Below, one piece after another: positions 1 to 8,193 of a stretch of DNA of 64,000 bases. Within the stretch, counting starts at the first letter, position 1. Every line of letters starts with the position of its first letter. The notes under the pieces are model-generated. The model did no database searches and was not told where the DNA came from. It saw only the letters and a program-made list of their open reading frames with translations. The stretch covers positions 310,001 to 374,000 of the forward strand of contig JAOACE010000013.1 of assembly GCA_026418015.1 (NCBI GenBank), read 5' to 3'. Made by a program: the position numbers and the translations under genes. Source of the DNA: Leptospiraceae bacterium (GTDB lineage: Bacteria > Spirochaetota > Leptospiria > Leptospirales > Leptonemataceae).

Positions 1-144
1 ATTTTTTTCTTATCCATTAGGATTAACATAGATAATCAAAAAGTTTAATCGTCAATAAAATAATAATACTAACTTTATTTGATTAAAAACTTAAAACTTA
101 AAAAATTATGTTGATTCCATTTGTTAAAAAAAAAATATTGTTCT

Positions 145-516
145 ATGGAACCACGTTATTTTCAGTATTTGGCTCAAGAAAAAGCAACAGAGCCACCAAG
201 TTTACCCTCTGGTAATGGACAACAACCCTCGTTGTGGACTGCATATTATCCTTTAATAATGGTTTTGATTTTTTTTGCAATATTATACTTTTTTTCTATT
301 CGTCCACAAAGAAAAGAAGAGCAGCGAAGAAAGGATTTATTAGCGCGTTTAAAAAAGGGCGATGTAGTTATAACACAAGCTGGTATTATCGGTTCTGTTC
401 ATTCTATTAAAGATGATACAGTGGTTTTAAACCTTCAGAATAATGCAAGAATGGAAGTTTTAAAATCAACTATTTATGATTTACGAAACAAACCACAAAA
501 CCAAGATCAAGAATAA
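145..516 (+). CDS. yajC: YajC, Sec translocase accessory subunit
   Basis: Small single-span inner-membrane protein that associates with SecDF. The sequence has a short N-terminus ending in YLAQEKA, one hydrophobic span (about residues 28-48, rich in Leu, Ile and Phe) followed at once by RPQRKEEQRRKD, then the family hallmark KKGDVVITQAGIIGSV and a small beta-rich tail. This order and length are normal for YajC. I chose ATG 145. The same frame also opens at TTG 121, but that start adds eight residues across a run of ten A bases and has no ribosome site. First gene of a yajC-X-secD-secF operon; the stop is one base from the next start. Identity is secure, the start less so. Confidence 0.9.
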   Translation: MEPRYFQYLAQEKATEPPSLPSGNGQQPSLWTAYYPLIMVLIFFAILYFFSIRPQRKEEQRRKDLLARLKKGDVVITQAGIIGSVHSIKDDTVVLNLQNNARMEVLKSTIYDLRNKPQNQDQE

Positions 517-517
517 A

Positions 518-856
518 ATGATAAGAAAGTTCACCATATTAGCTTTGTTGATTTTTCTAAATATTAGCGTTATCAAGCCTCAAACACCTGATACTTCCCC
601 ACCAGATACATATAAAGAAGTTCTACCTGGATATAAAAAACAATCAAAGATTGTTGTGGACAATAAACCGGAAGAAAATCAACCACAAAAAGAAGTAAAA
701 AAAGAGCAGCCAGAAAAACCTAAAAAAGAAATCATCAACGAAGAACCCAAAAAAACCTTTTCTATTAAAGAATTATTAGAGAATAAAAACGTTGTTAATA
801 TAATTTTATTAATAATAATTTTTATAATATTTTTTATATATCGAATAAGGAAGTAG
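518..856 (+). CDS. Small bitopic protein between yajC and secD, function unknown
   Basis: I do not recognise a family. The 112-residue product has an N-terminal signal-like hydrophobic segment (MIRKFTILALLIFLNISV), a charged Pro/Lys/Glu-rich linker of about 55 residues, and a C-terminal hydrophobic anchor (residues 90-108) ending in YRIRK. This predicts an exported domain held in the membrane by its C-terminus, or a two-span hairpin. The frame extends upstream to 476, but ATG 518 sits just after the yajC stop and begins the signal segment, so it is the natural start. Six bases separate its stop from secD, so it is cotranscribed with the Sec genes. A role with SecDF/YajC is inferred from position only. 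Confidence 0.75.
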   Translation: MIRKFTILALLIFLNISVIKPQTPDTSPPDTYKEVLPGYKKQSKIVVDNKPEENQPQKEVKKEQPEKPKKEIINEEPKKTFSIKELLENKNVVNIILLIIIFIIFFIYRIRK

Positions 857-861
857 ATAAA

Positions 862-2772
862 ATGAGTAAACTAATAGGTAAAACAATTATAGTATTAGGG
901 ATATTGATCATAAGTTTTATATTGCTTTTACCAAACTATGATATCCGAAAAATAGAAATCCATTTTTTAGAATATTACAGGACAGAAGATGGTCAAAAAA
1001 TTGTTATTACAGAAGAGCAAATCAGAAACTTTTTAGAATCAGAAAATGGATTAAAAGGATTCTTTCCACAATCGAAGTGTTTGGAAAGCGATCCGGTTAA
1101 AGAAAGAAAATGCACCGTAGAACAAAGATTTTTTACACCAACGAAATTGAATGAATTTACACAACGTTTTCCTAATCTTGTTGACAACAGAAAAACCAAG
1201 ATTCTACCCCATAGAGTGGAAAAATTCCTAGGTTTTTTTTCTCAATCTGGAGTTAAAAAGCTATCTTTAAAATTAGGTCTAGATCTACAAGGTGGTATGA
1301 GGGCAATTTTTCGTGCAGATTATGATGCTTATCTTCAACACCTTAAAGATAAATATCAACCCATTTTAGAAGAATTAGAACAAAAATTAAAAAACGAAAA
1401 ACTTTCTGCCCAAGAAAAAGAAGAAATCGAAAATAGAATCAAAAATATCAACAGGAATTTTGAACTATCAGAAACAAAAAAATTAGAATTACTCGAAGAA
1501 GCACGTTCTATTATAGAAAAACGGTTATCGAACCAAAATTTAACAGAACCAGAAATTCGCATTCAACCATCAAGTTATAGCATTAACGTAGACTTACCAG
1601 GCGTTGCAAATTCAGCAGAAGTACTAGAAATCATTAAAAGCACAGTTACCGTAGAATATAGACTTGTAAACGACGAAGCGACAAATCGCCTTAATACACC
1701 AGAATTTTTATCTTATATTAAAAAATTACAAGAAATCTATCGCGAAGAAAGACCCGATTTTTACGAAGCAAAAAAAATATTAGAAGAAATTCAAAATAAA
1801 GCAAACTTAAGCGAAAAAGATGGAAAAATCTTTTTGTATTGGAGAAAAAGTAGAACGGGTCAAGGAAAATATTTACCCTATGAATTTCGCGTTCTTGGAC
1901 CAGTAGTATTAGATGGTAGCGATATGGCAGATGCAAGAGAAGCGATTAATCCTAATAGCACATGGTATCAGATCAATTTTGTTTTAACAGCGGAAGGCGC
2001 AGAAAAATTTGCAAAGATAACACGCGAAAATATAGGGAAAAGATTAGCTATTCTATGGGGCGATCGAGTTGTTTCTGATCCAGTTATCCAAGGACCAATT
2101 GTTGGAGGTAATGGAGTTATAACAGGTCAGTTTGACTTAAAAGATGCAAGAGAAATTGCTAATGTGATTCGCGAAGGTGCATTACCCTTACCATTAGAAA
2201 TTATTTCTGTTTCTTATATCGGTCCTACGCTTGGACTTCAATCTATTAAAACAGGTGTATATGCAGTTATCTTAGGGTTTTTATTGGTAAACATTTTTAT
2301 GATTCTATATTATCAAGTTGCTGGCATTATAGCTGTGATCGTTTTATTCTACAATCTGGTCTTATTATCTGCACTGTTAACTTTATTAGAATTTACTTTA
2401 ACATTACCAGGTTTTGCTGGATTGATTTTAACAGTTGGTATGGCTGTTGATGCAAATGTTATCATCTACGAACGAATGAGGGAAGAATTGCGAATGGGAA
2501 AATCCACAGCATTTTCTGTTAACGCTGGTTTCGAAGACTCCTTTTGGACTATATTGGATGCCAACATAACAACGCTCATTTCTGCTGTAATCCTTTATTA
2601 TACAGGTGATGGACCAATTCAAGGTTTTGCGATTACTCTATTTTTTGGTCTTTTAACATCCATCTATACATCCCTATATGTTTCTAAGTATTTATTTGAA
2701 TTACTCATTGATGGACTTAAGCTCAAAAAAATCTGGATTGGAAAAGGAATTACCTTCGGAGAAAAAAAATGA
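862..2772 (+). CDS. secD: SecD, protein-export membrane protein
   Basis: RND-type component that uses the proton gradient to help pull exported proteins across the inner membrane. One N-terminal span (residues 6-24) is followed by a large periplasmic region with the SecD signature LGLDLQGGMR near residue 140, a head region, and five C-terminal spans (about residues 455-625) with the conserved GMAVDANVIIYERMREE. At 636 residues it is long. The extra length lies in the first periplasmic stretch (residues 35-115, with four scattered Cys) and in a lysine/glutamate-rich, coiled-coil-like insert around 160-215. The stop overlaps the secF start by four bases (ATGA), indicating translational coupling. 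Confidence 0.96.
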   Translation: MSKLIGKTIIVLGILIISFILLLPNYDIRKIEIHFLEYYRTEDGQKIVITEEQIRNFLESENGLKGFFPQSKCLESDPVKERKCTVEQRFFTPTKLNEFTQRFPNLVDNRKTKILPHRVEKFLGFFSQSGVKKLSLKLGLDLQGGMRAIFRADYDAYLQHLKDKYQPILEELEQKLKNEKLSAQEKEEIENRIKNINRNFELSETKKLELLEEARSIIEKRLSNQNLTEPEIRIQPSSYSINVDLPGVANSAEVLEIIKSTVTVEYRLVNDEATNRLNTPEFLSYIKKLQEIYREERPDFYEAKKILEEIQNKANLSEKDGKIFLYWRKSRTGQGKYLPYEFRVLGPVVLDGSDMADAREAINPNSTWYQINFVLTAEGAEKFAKITRENIGKRLAILWGDRVVSDPVIQGPIVGGNGVITGQFDLKDAREIANVIREGALPLPLEIISVSYIGPTLGLQSIKTGVYAVILGFLLVNIFMILYYQVAGIIAVIVLFYNLVLLSALLTLLEFTLTLPGFAGLILTVGMAVDANVIIYERMREELRMGKSTAFSVNAGFEDSFWTILDANITTLISAVILYYTGDGPIQGFAITLFFGLLTSIYTSLYVSKYLFELLIDGLKLKKIWIGKGITFGEKK

Positions 2773-3683
2773 AGATAATGAAATATAAAAATTTTTATTT
2801 AGCTTTTTCCCTTATATTAGCCATAAGTTTTTATCTGATTACATTTTTATATTATGGTGGGTTCGAAAAATCCATCACATTTAATGGTGGAATTAGAATT
2901 ACCTTAATTATGCAAGAAGGTAAAACAAAAAATGATGTAGAAGATGGTGTAAAAAAAGCTGGATTCAACAAATTTAGTGTAAGGCTGGTTGACTTAAAAG
3001 AAAATAAATACGATATCGAATTTGGCCCAGAAGTAAGAGAACTTTTAAAAGAACAAGCCAAAGATGAAAGAAATATTGCAGAACAATTAGAGTTAAATCT
3101 TTTGCCACATATAAACATTCCCAAAGAAAATATTATATCAAGAGAAATTATTTCTGCAAGTTATGGGTTTAATTTATTCGAAACTGCTCTATCTGCACTT
3201 TTCTGGACTCTTGTACTCATCACTGTATATGTATCTTTTCGTTTTGATTTTTCTTTCGCATTGGGAGCAACACTTGCATTAGTACACGATTTAATTATAA
3301 CCATGGGGTTTATTGGTGTAGCTCGAATTGAACCATCCATTCCTGTTGTCGCTGCGATTTTAACAATGTTAGGATATTCCATCAACGATACCATCATTAT
3401 TTTTGATAGAATTCGCAAAAAGATAAGAGATAAAAACGATTTGCTCAATCAATCTTTATTAGATTCTGCGATTGTAGAAACATTTTCGAGAACGATTATT
3501 ACATCTTCTTTAACAATGTTATCACTAATCGCTATCGTGATTAGCAAAGCCGAATCCTTAATTGATTTTTCCTTAGTGCTTCTATTTGGAATTATTATTG
3601 GTACTTATTCTTCGATAACAATTGCAACACCAATTATGTATATATATGAAAAATTCCGCCTTAAGCGGTCAGCTGCCACTTAA
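2769..3683 (+). CDS. secF: SecF, protein-export membrane protein
   Basis: Partner of SecD. The 304-residue protein has one N-terminal span, the SecF periplasmic signature FNGGIRITL at about residue 38, and five C-terminal spans. The conserved LTMLGYSINDTIIIFDRIRK motif sits near residue 200, where the SecDF proton-relay Asp and Arg positions lie. The start overlaps the secD stop (ATGA); a second in-frame ATG three codons later is possible. Its own 3' end overlaps the start of ribD, so the transcript probably continues into the riboflavin gene. Confidence 0.96.
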   Translation: MKIMKYKNFYLAFSLILAISFYLITFLYYGGFEKSITFNGGIRITLIMQEGKTKNDVEDGVKKAGFNKFSVRLVDLKENKYDIEFGPEVRELLKEQAKDERNIAEQLELNLLPHINIPKENIISREIISASYGFNLFETALSALFWTLVLITVYVSFRFDFSFALGATLALVHDLIITMGFIGVARIEPSIPVVAAILTMLGYSINDTIIIFDRIRKKIRDKNDLLNQSLLDSAIVETFSRTIITSSLTMLSLIAIVISKAESLIDFSLVLLFGIIIGTYSSITIATPIMYIYEKFRLKRSAAT

Positions 3684-4935
3684 TTTTTATCAAGAACTAT
3701 GGAAACAATCTCTCTTGGCAATAGGAAGGACTGCTCCTAATCCACCTGTTGCCACGATTATAACTTATCAAAACCAAATTATTGCATCTGGTGCAACAGA
3801 ACCACCTGGTCTAAGACATGCAGAGATCGTTGCACTTGACGAAATAGATCATCAGATTCATAAGTATCCAAATCATCTATATCTCTATGTGACTCTTGAG
3901 CCCTGTTCCACTTATGGAAGAACTAAACCATGTGTATTAAGAATCAACCATTATCAAGATAGAATTAAGAAAATCTTCGTAGAAAATTTCGATCCATATC
4001 TTAATAAGACTGGAATAAAATATCTAATAGAAAAAGGTTTTGATGTTGAGGTTCAATCGTTTTTTAAAAAACCCCATTTTGCACTAGAACCCTTTTTTTC
4101 TGTTATAAAAGAGAAAAGGCCTATATATCACATCAAAGTTGCCACTATGCCTGATGGTTTAATGGGGGTTTCAAACAAATCGATTTCTATTACTGGTAAA
4201 TTAGGAAAATTCATTACTATGTTAATGCGTGCAAAAGTTGATGCAGTAATTGTAGGACCCGGAACCACATCCATCGACTTACCTTCGTTAGATTTAAGAG
4301 AGATAAACTTAGATGACGAAGAGCTAGCGGTTGTCGAAAAGAGCATGGATTATTTAAACAAAAATACACAACTATTGTACAATGATTATCCCAAAGTTTA
4401 TTACGATGAATTTCTTCGAGGCTTAATTTTATTCTACAAAGATATTTATAAAAATTTTCAATATTTCAACTATCAACCTAAGCGAATTTTGATATTAGGT
4501 AGATATTTTAGTAATTTTATAAATTTTTTTAAAAAACAAAAGCAACTTACAGAAAAAACTAACCAACCATTTTATTTTTTAATTCAAGAAAAATACAAAA
4601 ACGATTATCCATTAGAAAAACTAGATAAAGAGAATATAAGGATTTTTCCTAACTTAGATTCCGAAAATTTTTTTAGTGAACTCAACCAATTCTTAATCGA
4701 AATTGATGTTCATAGAGCATTAATTGAATCCGGCGAAAGGTTTTTTTCTGTAAGTTTTCCCCATTTAACAAAAAACGACAAAATCTATTGGATAGAAAAT
4801 ACCTCTTTTGAAGAAAACCAATCCGAAGAATTACCCCTAAGCGAAAGAAAGCATTGGTTCTTTTCGAATTATGATTTGATTCTCAAAGATAAATTTTCTC
4901 TTGGACATTTAAATTTATATGCATTAACAGTTTAG
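3646..4935 (+). CDS. ribD: RibD, bifunctional pyrimidine deaminase/reductase
   Basis: Carries out deamination and then reduction of the GTP-derived pyrimidine in riboflavin synthesis. The N-terminal deaminase domain has the PNPPVATII stretch, zinc ligand and catalytic Glu in HAEIVAL, and the second zinc motif EPCSTYGRTKPC. The C-terminal reductase domain begins at HIKVATMPDGLMG and contains VDAVIVGPGTTSIDLPSL. At about 429 residues it is longer than the usual 360-370. The surplus is a Tyr/Phe/Lys-rich stretch in the middle of the reductase domain (about residues 225-330). I chose ATG 3646, which overlaps secF by 38 bases; ATG 3622 is also in frame. No other rib gene lies in the window. Confidence 0.88.
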   Translation: MKNSALSGQLPLNFYQELWKQSLLAIGRTAPNPPVATIITYQNQIIASGATEPPGLRHAEIVALDEIDHQIHKYPNHLYLYVTLEPCSTYGRTKPCVLRINHYQDRIKKIFVENFDPYLNKTGIKYLIEKGFDVEVQSFFKKPHFALEPFFSVIKEKRPIYHIKVATMPDGLMGVSNKSISITGKLGKFITMLMRAKVDAVIVGPGTTSIDLPSLDLREINLDDEELAVVEKSMDYLNKNTQLLYNDYPKVYYDEFLRGLILFYKDIYKNFQYFNYQPKRILILGRYFSNFINFFKKQKQLTEKTNQPFYFLIQEKYKNDYPLEKLDKENIRIFPNLDSENFFSELNQFLIEIDVHRALIESGERFFSVSFPHLTKNDKIYWIENTSFEENQSEELPLSERKHWFFSNYDLILKDKFSLGHLNLYALTV

Positions 4936-4936
4936 T

Positions 4937-5296
4937 TTATTTATTATCTTCCCACCTACCAGTCAATAAGTTGATGCTATTTTGAATGATCGATGTACTT
5001 GTCTTTGCAATATTTTTCGCTGTTTCTTCTATCATAGAAGGACTAATTGATTCGTTGATTGCTTCTTTAAATCCTCGTTTAACTTCTTCTTTGAATTCTG
5101 GCAACAATTCTTTTCCCGCTTCATGAAAACCTTCTTTCAATCGTTCTTTAAAAATTAGAATATATTCATCTATCAGTAATTCTGCTTTTTGTTTAAAACT
5201 TTTCTTAAAATAATAGTACAAAATCCCAAACGTAAAAAAAGCGGTTAACAAACCTGTCACAATACTAATAAAAATTCCAACAATAATATCTTGCAT
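4937..5296 (-). CDS. Membrane-anchored helical protein, function unknown
   Basis: Not a family I can name. From ATG 5296 the product is about 119 residues: an N-terminal membrane span (residues 5-30, IIVGIFISIVTGLLTAFFTF), then an all-helical cytoplasmic part with repeated amphipathic segments (FKERLKEGFHEAGKE, FKEEVKRGFKEAINES) and a Ser/Thr/Asn-rich tail. The frame also opens at 5323. I prefer 5296 because a promoter-like TTGACT-16-CATTGT lies six bases before it, which would make the mRNA leaderless. Convergent with ribD, with one base between the stops. Confidence 0.65.
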   Translation of the reverse strand: MQDIIVGIFISIVTGLLTAFFTFGILYYYFKKSFKQKAELLIDEYILIFKERLKEGFHEAGKELLPEFKEEVKRGFKEAINESISPSMIEETAKNIAKTSTSIIQNSINLLTGRWEDNK

Positions 5297-5302
5297 AATT
5301 TC

Positions 5303-5330
5303 ACAATGTAGTAGAATGTTCAAAAGTCAA
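5303..5330 (-). promoter_or_regulatory. Candidate promoter giving a leaderless start at 5296
   Basis: Minus-strand TTGACT (5330-5325), a 16-base spacer, CATTGT (5308-5303), then six bases to the ATG. The -35 is good and the -10 weak (three of six). Supported mainly by the recurrence of this layout elsewhere in the window. Confidence 0.4.
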
Positions 5331-5390
5331 TCAATATACAAAAAAAGATTGTCTTTGTAAACAATGTTCTATTAAATAATTTATACAACT

Positions 5391-6635
5391 ATGAGTAGAA
5401 TATTACTTTTTCAGGTTTTCTTTATTAGTATTTTATTGCTATTGATTTTGTTTGAGTTTATCATATATAAAAGATGGTCGAAGAGAATTGTTCAAGACAA
5501 GTATAAAAAAATATTTTCGTGGGTATATTGGTTTATTGCAATTTCTTCTAAGTTGGGTTTGATTTTGTTTTTATTTTCTCGCAATCGTTTTTACATAGAG
5601 ATACAAGGATTTTTAAAGCCCATTTATTATTTTTTACTTTCTTGGAATTATGCTTTTTTCTTTGGTTTCTTGTTCTGGATAATTTGTTTTATTTTTTTAT
5701 ATATTTTATATTATATTTTTTCTAAAATTAATCCATCTTCCGAAAAACAAAATTCATCTTCTATTTCGAGAAAAGCATTTTTAACAACCTCTGCTGCTAT
5801 AATATTAGATTCTACTCCTTTTTTAGCAGCAGGGATGAATTTTTCGGGGATGTATTTAGGCTCGAAAGATTTTGTAGTGTTTTCGAAAAAAATTAAAATC
5901 GATGGTCTTCCATCTGCTTTTAGTGGTTTTAGAATTGTCCAAATTTCTGATATTCATATTGGTTCATTGATCAACGAAGCATATTTAAAGCCTACATTAG
6001 AAATGATTTTGTCCCTAAAACCAGATATAATTGTTGTTACAGGGGATATCTTAGACAATTCTCGGTTGTATTTATCGACGGTGGGATGGTATTTTCGAAA
6101 ATTGAACGAAATTGCTCCTGTCTACGCAATCTTAGGGAATCACGATCATATTGATTCACCTTTATTTTTAATAAAAACATTGCAACAGACGAATTCCAAT
6201 ATTCTTGTAAATCAATATAGCGAAATAAAAAGAGGCAAATATTCCCTCAACATTATTGGATTAGATTATCCCATCAAACACTTCGAAACCAAAAAAACAC
6301 GATCCCAATTTACAGAAGAATACTTTGAATCTGTGTATAAAAATTTAATCAAAAAAGATCAAATCAATATTGTAATGAATCATCATCCTGCGGAATTCGA
6401 AATATTAAAGAAAAAACCAATACATTTGGTATTAGCAGGTCATACCCATGGTGGTCAAATTATGCTAAGCGAAAATCGAGAATCTTCCCTTTCGTTAGCA
6501 TCGAATTTCTTAAAATATTATGTAGATTTATACACAGAAAATGGTGTTCATCTTTATGTAAATCGTGGATTAGGACATTGGTTTCCGTTAAGAATCAACT
6601 GTCCACCGGAAATAACTTTACTTGAATTGTATTAA
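5391..6635 (+). CDS. Membrane-anchored calcineurin-like metallophosphoesterase
   Basis: The N-terminal 135 residues contain about four hydrophobic spans. The rest is a metallophosphoesterase domain with the ordered metal-binding motifs QISDIHIGS, TGDILDN, LGNHDH, NHHPAEF and AGHTHGGQ, all intact. This arrangement (integral membrane anchor, cytosolic or periplasmic phosphoesterase) resembles the YkuE/YaeI group, some of which act on UDP-diacylglucosamine or other envelope phosphates; the substrate here cannot be read from sequence. Its 3' end runs up to the next gene, a lipoprotein lipase, in the same direction. A weak promoter (TTGTAA 5355-5360, TAATTT 5377-5382) ends eight bases before the ATG. 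Confidence 0.88.
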   Translation: MSRILLFQVFFISILLLLILFEFIIYKRWSKRIVQDKYKKIFSWVYWFIAISSKLGLILFLFSRNRFYIEIQGFLKPIYYFLLSWNYAFFFGFLFWIICFIFLYILYYIFSKINPSSEKQNSSSISRKAFLTTSAAIILDSTPFLAAGMNFSGMYLGSKDFVVFSKKIKIDGLPSAFSGFRIVQISDIHIGSLINEAYLKPTLEMILSLKPDIIVVTGDILDNSRLYLSTVGWYFRKLNEIAPVYAILGNHDHIDSPLFLIKTLQQTNSNILVNQYSEIKRGKYSLNIIGLDYPIKHFETKKTRSQFTEEYFESVYKNLIKKDQINIVMNHHPAEFEILKKKPIHLVLAGHTHGGQIMLSENRESSLSLASNFLKYYVDLYTENGVHLYVNRGLGHWFPLRINCPPEITLLELY

Positions 6636-6654
6636 TTTCAAAAAAAATTATACC

Positions 6655-7677
6655 ATGCATCTAAAAAATAACTTTGTTTGTATTATTCTTGTAATATCGC
6701 TTTTGAATTGCAGTACAAAAAATAAAAATGATTATAGTTTACTTGCTTCCTTAGGTCTAATTGAATCCTTAGGAAATTATTGGGCAAAAATCTATAAATT
6801 CAACCCCAATATTGTTAATGATCCAACCAACATTGCTTATATTGATGTTGCAACACCTCAGATAGTTGATAATTCCAAAACCAAGATCATTTTAATTTCT
6901 GGATGGAACTACAACGATAGAAGCAATAGAAGTTACCCAACAATAGATGAACTAAAAAATAGAGCATTGAACACAAACTGGGGACATTTTGTTCCAACAA
7001 CTCAATTTGCATTATTGATCAGCAATTACGAAGTATATACATTTGATTATTTAACATCTGATCCAATTGATACAAACGGTTATAGACTTAGAGTTTTAAT
7101 GGATGACCTGTTTCATAAATATAACAATAATGTTATCATTTTTGCTCACTCCATGGGAGGACTAGTAAGCCGTTTTGCTCTATACTATTCCGAAAGACCA
7201 GCATACATCAAAGCAATCATAACATCTGGAACACCTTTTCATGGTTCTCCTTGGGCAAGTCCACAATACCAAAAAAATAAAACTGTCTTAGGTTCTTTGG
7301 CTAATTTTTTAACAGATTCAGAAGGTGGAAGAGACTTGGCATGGGATAACTATGATTTTAGTCTTAATGGTGCATTTAATATCAAGCTTTATAACATAAA
7401 TCAACAGAGAGATAGAGACGATTTAATCTATGCTTTGTATGGCGAAATTCCCGGTGGTAATACTTATGCCTCGGATTCCAACCAGAATTTTTTAACGTTT
7501 TGTTCTGTTTTAAATGACTTTGCATCCCATGACTGTATTGTTCCTTCGCGAAGTGCAATTCTTGATGGTAATCCCCTTAGAGATAGAAAAAAGATAGGAA
7601 ATTATGATCATAGTGATATTAACTGGCATACCAATTTTGTTCGTAATTACTTGTTAACTTACATAAATAACTTATAA
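6655..7677 (+). CDS. Lipoprotein alpha/beta-hydrolase (lipase/esterase family)
   Basis: From ATG 6655 the protein starts with a lipoprotein signal (hydrophobic IILVISLLNC, Cys at about residue 18), so it should be lipid-anchored. The body is an alpha/beta-hydrolase: the nucleophile elbow is AHSMGG (Ser in a G/A-x-S-x-G motif), followed by SRFALYYSERP, a TSGTPFHGSPWAS stretch typical of secreted lipases, an Asp in SHDCIVPSRSA and a late His in DINWHTNF. That gives a complete Ser-Asp-His set by inspection. The frame also opens at 6622 inside the upstream gene, but only the later start yields a signal peptide. Acts on an ester outside the cytoplasm; the substrate is unknown. Confidence 0.8.
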   Translation: MHLKNNFVCIILVISLLNCSTKNKNDYSLLASLGLIESLGNYWAKIYKFNPNIVNDPTNIAYIDVATPQIVDNSKTKIILISGWNYNDRSNRSYPTIDELKNRALNTNWGHFVPTTQFALLISNYEVYTFDYLTSDPIDTNGYRLRVLMDDLFHKYNNNVIIFAHSMGGLVSRFALYYSERPAYIKAIITSGTPFHGSPWASPQYQKNKTVLGSLANFLTDSEGGRDLAWDNYDFSLNGAFNIKLYNINQQRDRDDLIYALYGEIPGGNTYASDSNQNFLTFCSVLNDFASHDCIVPSRSAILDGNPLRDRKKIGNYDHSDINWHTNFVRNYLLTYINNL

Positions 7678-7751
7678 TCTTCCTCTACGACATATTGTTA
7701 TATTTTTATTTCAATATTTTATTTTATTTCTGTATTCTGATAGCATCTACA

Positions 7752-7766
7752 TGGCATTTTTATTGC
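7752..7766 (+). promoter_or_regulatory. Candidate sigma-54 (-24/-12) promoter of hsp20
   Basis: TGGCAT (7752-7757), five bases, TTGC (7763-7766): the GG and GC dinucleotides are exactly ten bases apart, as sigma-54 requires. The predicted transcript starts near 7778 and gives a leader of about 30 bases with AGGAGG at 7795-7800. No convincing sigma-70 pair with proper spacing competes at this place. I could not find a clear activator-binding repeat upstream. Confidence 0.55.
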
Positions 7767-7806
7767 TTATAAACCAATTAGATAAAACTTAAAAAGGAGG
7801 TTGGAT

Positions 7807-8193
7807 ATGACAGCACTAATGAAAAAAGATCAAATTCAACAAGTAGAGAAAGCAGAAAAAGCAAGACGTTTTTATACTCCACCAGTAGATATATTCGAAA
7901 ATAACGAAGAATATTTATTATACGCAGAAATTCCTGGTGCAAGCGAAAACGATGTTGTTGTAACCATAGAAAAAAATGTGCTAACCATTACTGCAAAGGT
8001 GAATGTAGATGTACCCGAAGGATATAGATTATTTTATTCCGAATATGGTATTGGTGATTACAAACGTTCTTTTGAATTAGGAAACGAAATTGATCAAGAC
8101 AAAATAGAAGCTACTGTAAAAAATGGAATCTTAAAATTACGTTTACCCAAAATTCAACCCACTGTGAAAAAAATTCAAATCAAAACCCTGTAA
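7807..8193 (+). CDS. Hsp20 small heat-shock protein
   Basis: ATP-independent holdase of the alpha-crystallin family. The 128-residue protein has a short N-terminal arm, the crystallin core beginning at PPVDIFENNEEYLLYAEIPGA, the conserved EYGIGDYKRSFELG strand pair, the family motif ATVKNGILKLRLPK and a short C-terminal tail. ATG 7807 is chosen because a perfect AGGAGG lies six bases upstream; the TTG at 7801 is too close to that site. It stands alone behind its own promoter and overlaps the convergent glycosyltransferase gene by 14 bases. Confidence 0.93.
   Translation: MTALMKKDQIQQVEKAEKARRFYTPPVDIFENNEEYLLYAEIPGASENDVVVTIEKNVLTITAKVNVDVPEGYRLFYSEYGIGDYKRSFELGNEIDQDKIEATVKNGILKLRLPKIQPTVKKIQIKTL

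Noticed and set aside
3161-3448. Reading frame opposite secF
   Set aside because: Antisense to conserved SecF membrane spans; no ribosome site.
7763-7790. Sigma-70 reading of the hsp20 promoter (TTGCTT with TAGATA)
   Set aside because: The spacer is only about 12 bases; the sigma-54 match has exact geometry.
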